Positions 58,534 through 64,000 of a DNA stretch of 64,000 nt are shown here, one piece after another (the stretch's first letter is position 1; the number at the start of each line of letters is the position of its first letter). A model generated the notes under the pieces. It saw only the letters and a list, made by a program, of their open reading frames with translations, made no database searches and was not told the origin of the DNA. This DNA is from Persicitalea jodogahamensis (GTDB lineage Bacteria; Bacteroidota; Bacteroidia; Cytophagales; Spirosomataceae), in NCBI RefSeq assembly GCF_014651615.1, contig NZ_BMXF01000001.1, positions 1,893,731 through 1,957,730 of the forward strand, written 5' to 3'. The position numbers were made by a program, and so were the translations under genes.

Positions 58534-59904
58534 ATGAAAATAAAAACAACTTTTTTTCGCAACGCGCTGCTCCTTGCATTCGGCCTGATATCCACGCTGG
58601 GCTTCGGGCAGGGGCAAACGGGCATCAGCGTGGACAAGATCATTGCCCGCGTGGACAACTACTACATCCTGCGCTCCGAACTGGAAGAGCTTTACCAGAG
58701 CTACAAAGCCGAAGGCCAGCGTACACCTGAACGCTGCCAGCTGCTGGAATCCCTGATTATTAATAAAATGCTCCTGGCCAAAGCCGAAATCGACTCCGTA
58801 ACGGTGGAGGAAGGCCGCGTGGACGAACAACTCGACGGGCGGATGAGCTACATGATTCAGCGCTTCGGCTCGGAAAAAAATCTGATGGAGGCCTACGGGA
58901 AGAGCGTGAACGAATTGAAGACCGAGCTGCGTCAGCAGGTGAAAGACCAGGCGATCGTCGAAACCATGCAGCAGAAGATCGCCGGCGATGTCAAGATCAC
59001 GCCCAACGAAGTCCGCAAGTTTTTCAATACCATTCCCAAGGATTCCCTGCCTTACATTCCGGCGGAAGTCGAAGTAGGGCAAATCGTGCGTGTGGCGGCG
59101 GTGACCCAGGAACAAAAGGAAAAGCTCCGCAACCAACTTCTGGACATCAAGAAGAAAGCCGAAAACGGCGAAGACTTCGCTGTACTAGCGCAGATCTATT
59201 CCGAAGACCTTGGTTCGGCCAAGAATGGCGGTGACCTGGGATTTGCCAAGCGGGGCGCCATGGTGCCCGAGTTCGAGGGGGCGGCTTTGGCCATGAAGCC
59301 CAACGAAATTTCCAACATCGTGGAAAGCCAGTTCGGATTCCACCTCATTCAACTCCTCGAAACGCGCGGGGCCGAATACCACGCCCGCCACATCCTGCTG
59401 CGGCCCGACTACAACCGCGGGACTGACGTGACCGAAGCGACCCGCTACCTGGACAGTCTGCACGTGCTGATAAAAATAGACACGTTGACCTTTGCGGAAG
59501 CGGCCAAGAATGATTCGGAAGACAAATTGACGGCTGACGCGGGTGGCCTGATCATGGACCCGCAGACCGGCCTGACGCGGATTCCCCTGGATGCTTCGAT
59601 GGACCCGGCCCTGTACTTTGCCCTCGACAGCATGAAAGTGGGACAGATCAGCGCCCCCATAGCTTACCGTACTGAGGACGGCCGCTCGGCCATGCGGATT
59701 CTTTACTACAAGAGCAAATCGGAGGGGCACACGGCCAACCTGCGGGACGATTACGAAAAATTATCCCAGATTGTGCTGGGCAATAAGAAAAACAATGCCC
59801 TCGAAGAGTGGTTCAAGAAAGCGGCGGGTGATGTTTTCATCAGCGTGGATGATGAATTCCAAAACTGTAGTATCTTCGGGCTTTCCCCAAAAGAGAATCA
59901 GTAG
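58534..59904 (+). CDS. surA: SurA-type periplasmic chaperone/peptidyl-prolyl isomerase
   Basis: Protein of 456 residues. Signal peptide ~1-25 (NALLLAFGLISTLGFGQ), SurA N-terminal helical domain ~30-160 (VDKIIARVDNYYILRSELEE; LLESLIINKMLLAKAEIDSV), first parvulin ~172-275 (AEVEVGQIVRVAAVTQEQ; NGGDLGFAKRGAMVPEFEGA; SQFGFHLIQLLETRG), second ~280-390 (YHARHILLRPDYNRG; KLTADAGGLIMDPQTGLTRI). It delivers unfolded barrel proteins to the BAM complex. Same strand and shared role with the preceding isomerase; moxR follows. Confidence 0.93.
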   Translation: MKIKTTFFRNALLLAFGLISTLGFGQGQTGISVDKIIARVDNYYILRSELEELYQSYKAEGQRTPERCQLLESLIINKMLLAKAEIDSVTVEEGRVDEQLDGRMSYMIQRFGSEKNLMEAYGKSVNELKTELRQQVKDQAIVETMQQKIAGDVKITPNEVRKFFNTIPKDSLPYIPAEVEVGQIVRVAAVTQEQKEKLRNQLLDIKKKAENGEDFAVLAQIYSEDLGSAKNGGDLGFAKRGAMVPEFEGAALAMKPNEISNIVESQFGFHLIQLLETRGAEYHARHILLRPDYNRGTDVTEATRYLDSLHVLIKIDTLTFAEAAKNDSEDKLTADAGGLIMDPQTGLTRIPLDASMDPALYFALDSMKVGQISAPIAYRTEDGRSAMRILYYKSKSEGHTANLRDDYEKLSQIVLGNKKNNALEEWFKKAAGDVFISVDDEFQNCSIFGLSPKENQ

Positions 59905-59915
59905 TTTTTAATTTT

Positions 59916-60025
59916 GAATGATAGAATGATAGAAATGATAGAATGACGGTTGGCCGCTGCCAAAGCATATGGCTTGCGCCTGCCTATTTTATTATTCACT
60001 CATTCACTCATTCACTCATTCTATC
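59916..60025. repeat. Inverted octad arrays between surA and moxR
   Basis: Plus strand 59916-59948: GAATGATA, GAATGATA, GAAATGATA, GAATGACG. Right side 59994-60025: ATTCACTC three times, then ATTCTATC, which on the minus strand read GATAGAAT and GAGTGAAT. The end pair AATGATAGAATGA / TCATTCTATCATT is complementary. Confidence 0.75.
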
Positions 60026-60035
60026 ATTGAATCTA

Positions 60036-60998
60036 GTGAAATACAATTCCGACGTCGAGGCCGCTGAGGCGATGACGCAAGCGTACCAGAAACTCCGCAC
60101 CGAAATCGGGCAGGTCATTGTTGGACAGGATAACGTAGTCAAACTACTGCTTACCGCCATTTTTTGTCAGGGACACTGCCTGCTGGTGGGGGTTCCCGGC
60201 CTGGCCAAAACGCTTTTGATTCAAACCATCGCTTCGTCGATGGATTTGAGCTTCAACCGCATTCAGTTTACGCCTGATCTGATGCCCTCGGACATTGTGG
60301 GTTCCGAGACGCTGGACCAGCAACGGAACTTCAAATTTCTGAAAGGCCCTGTTTTTGCCAACATTATTCTGGCCGACGAAATCAACCGCACCCCGCCCAA
60401 AACGCAGTCGGCGCTTCTAGAGGCGATGCAGGAATATTCGGTGACGGTGGCCGGACAACGCCACGACCTGCAGCGGCCCTTTTTCGTTTTGGCGACCCAA
60501 AATCCCATCGAGCAGGAGGGTACGTATCCGCTGCCCGAAGCGCAGCTGGACCGCTTCATGTTCATGATTTCGCTGGACTACCCCTCCTACGCCGAAGAGG
60601 TGAGCATCGTGAAAGCCACGACCACCGACGAGCGGCATTCCGTGCAGGAAATCCTGAGCGGACAGGACATTCAGGAGTTCCAGCATCTGGTGCGCCGCGT
60701 GCCCGTCACCGACAATGTGATCGAGTACGCCGTGAAGCTGGTGCAGAAAACCCGGCCCAATACCGAACTGGCCGCCGCCGACACCGCCAACTACCTCGAA
60801 TGGGGCGCAGGTCCCCGGGCTTCGCAGGCGCTTATTCTGGCCGCCAAATGCAACGCGCTGCTGTCGGGCAAGTACTCCCCCGATATCGAAGACGTGCAGG
60901 CCGTCGCGCTGCCCGTGCTGCGCCACCGCATCGTCCGCAACTTCAAAGCCGAAGCCGAAGGCATTTCGGTGGATAACCTGATCGGGCGACTGGTTTAG
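60036..60998 (+). CDS. MoxR-family AAA+ ATPase
   Basis: Cytosolic chaperone-like ATPase of 320 residues. Walker A region CLLVGVPGLAKTLLIQTIAS, Walker B NIILADEINRTPPKTQSALL, sensor 1 FFVLATQNPIEQEGTYPLPE, and the C-terminal lid with GAGPRASQALILAAKCNALL. MoxR proteins act with VWA-domain proteins in metal insertion or complex assembly; those partners are not encoded here. GTG 60036 (VKYNSDVEAAEAMTQAYQKL) matches the family opening better than ATG 60072. Confidence 0.92.
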   Translation: MKYNSDVEAAEAMTQAYQKLRTEIGQVIVGQDNVVKLLLTAIFCQGHCLLVGVPGLAKTLLIQTIASSMDLSFNRIQFTPDLMPSDIVGSETLDQQRNFKFLKGPVFANIILADEINRTPPKTQSALLEAMQEYSVTVAGQRHDLQRPFFVLATQNPIEQEGTYPLPEAQLDRFMFMISLDYPSYAEEVSIVKATTTDERHSVQEILSGQDIQEFQHLVRRVPVTDNVIEYAVKLVQKTRPNTELAAADTANYLEWGAGPRASQALILAAKCNALLSGKYSPDIEDVQAVALPVLRHRIVRNFKAEAEGISVDNLIGRLV

Positions 60999-61073
60999 TG
61001 AATGGAAAATGGATAAGTGATAATGGACAATTGTTCGGCAAGTCTTAGTCTGACCATTGACCAGTAAATGTCC
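60998..61073. repeat. Heptad arrays downstream of moxR
   Basis: Five perfect 7-nt steps from the last base of the stop codon: GTGAATG, GAAAATG, GATAAGT, GATAATG, GACAATT (60998-61032). On the minus strand from 61073: GGACATT, TACTGGT, CAATGGT, CAGACTA. The two arrays are only partly complementary. Confidence 0.7.
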
Positions 61074-61093
61074 GCAGACATTATTTATTTCAG

Positions 61094-61135
61094 GATTTGC
61101 GCTCGCCCTTTGAGGAAATCAGCGCAAATCTTTTC
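61094..61135 (+). terminator. Intrinsic terminator downstream of moxR
   Basis: GATTTGCGCT (61094-61103) and AGCGCAAATC (61121-61130) pair perfectly (17-nt loop), followed by TTTTCTTTTT. Confidence 0.7.
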
Positions 61136-61188
61136 TTTTTATACCAATCCTCTAAACAAGTCGGGTAGATACGCCACGCAGCAGCCTG

Positions 61189-61244
61189 CCTCCTAACTTC
61201 CTAACCCTCTAAACAAATCAACAATTCAACACTTAAACAGTAAC
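61189..61244 (+). repeat. Seven-unit octad array directly before the aldehyde dehydrogenase gene
   Basis: Consecutive 8-nt units CCTCCTAA, CTTCCTAA, CCCTCTAA, ACAAATCA, ACAATTCA, ACACTTAA, ACAGTAAC fill 61189-61244, three bases before the ATG. All share the pyrimidine/A pattern with A at positions 7-8 or nearby. It forms an unstructured, G-poor leader. Confidence 0.6.
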
Positions 61245-61247
61245 ACC

Positions 61248-62837
61248 ATGTCTATCATAGGAAAAAACTATATCGGCTTCTCACAATCCGCCGACAATGC
61301 CAAAACTTTTCAATCGTACGTTCCGGTAAGCGATTCACATTTATCCGAAGAATTCCACCCCGCCACGCCGGAGGAAGTGCAGCGGACGATGCAGCTCGCC
61401 GAAAAAGCCTTTGACGAGTACGCCGCCCTGCCCGCCGCCAAACGCGCCGATTTTCTGGTGGCGATTACCGAGGAAATCATGGCGATGGGCGACGAACTTC
61501 TGGAACGCGCCCACCAGGAAACCGGACTGCCCATGGGACGCCTGCAGGGCGAACGCGGCCGCACCGTTGGGCAGCTCACTCAGTTTGCCGACCTCATCCG
61601 CGAAGGTTCCTGGGTCGAAGCCCGGGTAGATACCGCCCAGCCCGACCGGCAGCCCGCGCCCAAGCCGGACCTGCGCAAAATGCTCGTTCCCATCGGGCCT
61701 ATCGTAGTGTTTGGGTCGAGCAATTTTCCCTTTGCCTATTCGATTGCGGGCGTGGATACCGGTCCGGCGCTGGCCGCCGGCAATCCCGTCATTTTGAAAG
61801 CACACCCGGCACACCCCGGCGTCAGCGATCTGACGGCGCAGGCCATCGTGAAGGCCGCGAAGCGCACCGGCATGCCGGATGGCGTCTTTTCGATGCTCTA
61901 CGACGACGGCTACGAGGTAGGCACGGCACTGGTGCAACACCCGCACACCAAGGCGGTGGGCTTCACCGGGTCGCTGAAAGGAGGCATGGCCCTCTACAAA
62001 ATGGCGCAGGAGCGCGACGAGCCGATTCCCGTTTTTGCCGAAATGGGCAGCGTGAACCCGGTCGTGATCCTGCCCGATACCCTGACCGCGCAAACCGACT
62101 CGCTGGCCAAAACGCTGGCGGGGTCGGTCACCCTGGGGGCCGGACAGTTCTGTACCAATCCAGGATTGGTGTTCACCGTGGAGTCGCCGGCTTTAAAAGA
62201 ATTTGAGGAAAAGTACGCCGAAGAGGTGGGCAAAGTCACTTCCATGACGATGCTGACCGAAGGCATCCGCCAAAACTACTTCAAGCTGCGCGACGCCGCC
62301 CTGGCTGAGCCGGAGGTGGAAACGTTGGTACTTTCCGACGAGAAAGTGGAAGGTGAAAACCAGTCGCAGGCATCCATCGCCCGCGTGAGCGGCAAGGCGT
62401 TCATGGACAACCCCAATTTGCACGAGGAAGTCTTCGGTCCGTTCTCGCTGCTGGTCGTGTGTAAAGACATGGAGGAACTACAAGCCGCGCTCTGGCACAT
62501 TTCGGGCCAGCTTACGGCTTCCCTGATGGCCGACGCCGACGAAGCCGCCAGGTACCCGCAACTGCTGCGGCTGCTTTCCCGCCGGGCGGGTCGTTTCATC
62601 ATGAACGGCGTCCCCACTGGTGTGGAGGTCTGCCCCGCGCAGCACCATGGCGGACCGTTCCCTTCCACCACCGACTCTCGTTTCACCTCCGTGGGCCGAG
62701 ATGCCATCCTGCGCTTCGTGCGTCCGCAGTCTTTTCAGGATTGGCCGGACAGCCTCCTGCCCGACGAGCTGAAAAATGCCAACCCAATGGGAATCTGGCG
62801 GCTGGTCAATAATGAGCAGACGAAGGAAGCGATTTGA
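61248..62837 (+). CDS. Alpha-ketoglutaric semialdehyde dehydrogenase-like aldehyde dehydrogenase (NADP+)
   Basis: Enzyme of 529 residues of the subgroup that oxidises 2,5-dioxopentanoate to 2-oxoglutarate in pentose/hexuronate breakdown. Seen are RADFLVAITEEIMAMGDELL, LVPIGPIVVFGSSNFPFAYS (subgroup variant of the NAD(P)-site PWNFP motif), AVGFTGSLKGGMALYKMAQ, PVFAEMGSVNPVVILPDTL (catalytic Glu) and LGAGQFCTNPGLVF (catalytic Cys). It stands alone between terminators at 61094 and 62858. Confidence 0.9.
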   Translation: MSIIGKNYIGFSQSADNAKTFQSYVPVSDSHLSEEFHPATPEEVQRTMQLAEKAFDEYAALPAAKRADFLVAITEEIMAMGDELLERAHQETGLPMGRLQGERGRTVGQLTQFADLIREGSWVEARVDTAQPDRQPAPKPDLRKMLVPIGPIVVFGSSNFPFAYSIAGVDTGPALAAGNPVILKAHPAHPGVSDLTAQAIVKAAKRTGMPDGVFSMLYDDGYEVGTALVQHPHTKAVGFTGSLKGGMALYKMAQERDEPIPVFAEMGSVNPVVILPDTLTAQTDSLAKTLAGSVTLGAGQFCTNPGLVFTVESPALKEFEEKYAEEVGKVTSMTMLTEGIRQNYFKLRDAALAEPEVETLVLSDEKVEGENQSQASIARVSGKAFMDNPNLHEEVFGPFSLLVVCKDMEELQAALWHISGQLTASLMADADEAARYPQLLRLLSRRAGRFIMNGVPTGVEVCPAQHHGGPFPSTTDSRFTSVGRDAILRFVRPQSFQDWPDSLLPDELKNANPMGIWRLVNNEQTKEAI

Positions 62838-62857
62838 GTTGACTAAGTACCTCCCCG

Positions 62858-62891
62858 AACAAGCCCCGGATAAAAAAATCCGGGGCTTGTT
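62858..62891. terminator. 14-bp hairpin terminator after the aldehyde dehydrogenase gene
   Basis: AACAAGCCCCGGAT (62858-62871), loop of six A, ATCCGGGGCTTGTT (62878-62891), then GTTTTAT. Confidence 0.85.
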
Positions 62892-62984
62892 GTTTTATAA
62901 GCTACCTGATGGTGAAAAAGCAGAACTAATTACTTAATCCGGCCAAATCACTTATTTTGCCAATCATTTGGTACCTTGCGGGCT

Positions 62985-63725
62985 ATGCTGAACTGGCTTT
63001 TCAAAACCCCGTCCCTACCGCTCGATCTGTCTTTTTTGGGCGCGGATATGCACTCGCACCTGCTGCCGGGCATCGACGATGGCGTTGGCGATGCGCAGGA
63101 GGCCGTGGCCATGATCCGGCAAATGAAAGCTTACGGCTATCACCACCTCATCACCACGCCCCACATTATATGGGATTGCTACCGCAACACGCCCGCCACG
63201 ATTGCCGAGGGACTGCAGACCGTGCGGGCGGCCTGCGCCGAAGCGGGGCTGGACATTCAGCTCGACGCGGCGGCGGAGTACTTTCTGGACGAGCATTTCA
63301 GTGAATTGCTCAGCGCCGGAGAGCCGCTACTCACCCTGCCCGGCAAGCGGGTGCTGGTGGAACTACCCTACACCACGCCGTTGATGAACACGCCGGAAAT
63401 CCTTTTTTCCATCATTGGCCATGGCTACCAACCCGTTTTGGCGCATCCCGAACGCTACGCTTACTACCACGCCGATCCCACCATATTTCAAAAACTCAGC
63501 GATCAGGGCTGCGAATTACAGCTCAATGCCCTCTCGCTGACCGGGCACTACGGGGAAGGCGTAACACGGACCGCCGAGTGGCTGCTGAAACATCGACTCG
63601 TCACTTTTCTCGGTTCCGATGCCCACCGTATCAGCCACGTGGAGCAGTTGAAAAAATTGACGAAAAGGAAAGACCTGAAAGATTACCCTTTTCAAAATTA
63701 CAAATTGTCACCAAAGGGCATATAG
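62985..63725 (+). CDS. CpsB/CapC-family (PHP-domain) tyrosine-protein phosphatase
   Basis: Metal-dependent phosphatase of 246 residues of the PHP superfamily, the type that controls capsule/exopolysaccharide synthesis by dephosphorylating the tyrosine kinase. Metal-ligand motifs: GADMHSHLLPGIDDG, YHHLITTPHIIWDCYRNT, AAEYFLDEHF, PVLAHPERYAYY and TFLGSDAHRISHV. ATG 62985 begins MLNWLFKTPSLPLD; an in-frame TTG three codons upstream is less likely. The kinase and polymer genes are not in the window. Confidence 0.9.
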   Translation: MLNWLFKTPSLPLDLSFLGADMHSHLLPGIDDGVGDAQEAVAMIRQMKAYGYHHLITTPHIIWDCYRNTPATIAEGLQTVRAACAEAGLDIQLDAAAEYFLDEHFSELLSAGEPLLTLPGKRVLVELPYTTPLMNTPEILFSIIGHGYQPVLAHPERYAYYHADPTIFQKLSDQGCELQLNALSLTGHYGEGVTRTAEWLLKHRLVTFLGSDAHRISHVEQLKKLTKRKDLKDYPFQNYKLSPKGI

Positions 63726-63951
63726 AATAGTACTTGTCGAATATTTTATAAAAAAAACAAGACGATTTTAGGAGAAGTAAAAGATTATCCTCTTACTTTG
63801 AATAAACTTTGGTGCTCTTCCCTCAGAGAACCACTATCGGGAGAAACACTTCCCGGCATTGGCCCGCCAAAGTTTAGCGTTGCTGTACACACATTCGAAC
63901 AGTTTCTTTCATAAGTTAGCAACGAATATATTTATACCGCATCCCCTACGT

Positions 63952-64000
63952 ATGAATTTTGACCGCACCCGCAAACCGAGTTTTGCCATTCTTTTGTTGA
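63952..64000 (+). CDS. Start of a further gene, cut by the window edge
   Basis: ATG at 63952 opens MNFDRTRKPSFAILLL and the frame runs off the right edge. The positive N-terminus followed by hydrophobic residues suggests a signal peptide. Too little for identification. The preceding 226 bp (63726-63951) hold no gene that I can see; TATATTTA at 63928-63935 is a weak -7-like sequence. Confidence 0.4.
   Translation, partial: MNFDRTRKPSFAILLL

Noticed and set aside
59994-60025. Possible CRISPR array (ATTCACTC repeats)
   Set aside because: Units are 8 nt in direct contact without spacers, and there are no cas genes; it belongs with the short-unit intergenic arrays.

Overview
The window looks like a chromosomal segment of a Bacteroidota bacterium, probably Cytophagales (Spirosomataceae-like). 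The evidence is three SusC/SusD outer-membrane pairs, a PorP/SprF protein, a FecI-type ECF sigma factor, a fused SerB-SerA serine-biosynthesis enzyme, and promoters of the Bacteroidota TTG-N~20-TAnnTTTG type. Most genes are GC-moderate (mid-50s % by eye); one 4.1-kb block (about 25.68-29.81 kb) is strikingly AT-rich and was acquired.

Layout. 1-4 kb: a GlxA-type regulator (cut by the edge) divergent from a compact run of small stress/housekeeping genes (two VOC proteins, two DUF1801 proteins, DoxX, a RibD-like reductase), then an orphan eutC. 4.9-6.5 kb: a DUF4230 protein and greA, the latter preceded by a short transcription unit with a 14-codon ORF and two terminator hairpins. 6.9-18 kb: a five-gene SusC-SusD-SusC-SusD-lipoprotein operon with no degradative enzyme. 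18-25 kb: NhaD and CPA-type antiporters, a small HExxH membrane protein, PorP/SprF and a PL12-like heparinase. 25.1-29.8 kb: an SSB/tyrosine-recombinase scar followed by a three-gene module (ferritin-like protein, LodA/GoxA-type quinoprotein oxidase, LodB-like flavoprotein) whose ends fit an integron gene cassette. 29.9-41.1 kb: a second SusCD locus on the minus strand with an ECF sigma factor, a truncated FecR-like protein, SusC, SusD, a ceramidase-like protein, a PqaA-like hydrolase, a purple acid phosphatase and a BASS transporter; divergent from it are a sialidase-like protein and a propeller/alpha-barrel protein. 45.3-49.5 kb: serine biosynthesis (SerC; fused SerB-SerA) and a YheT hydrolase. 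49.6-53.9 kb: secreted protease, small lipoproteins, a Kazal inhibitor and a higBA toxin-antitoxin pair. 54-64 kb: agmatine deiminase, two periplasmic peptidyl-prolyl isomerases, MoxR, an aldehyde dehydrogenase and a CpsB-like phosphatase.

Two signals cut across gene boundaries. Many intergenic regions are made of short arrays of 7- or 8-nt units, a different unit at each locus, often with an inverted array at the other end of the gap and often overlapping stop codons. Separately, the octamer AAAGTACC/GGTACTTT occurs 29 times by eye (about 2 expected by chance), in all kinds of reading frame and in intergenic DNA, but never inside the cassette. No rRNA, tRNA or CRISPR array was found.
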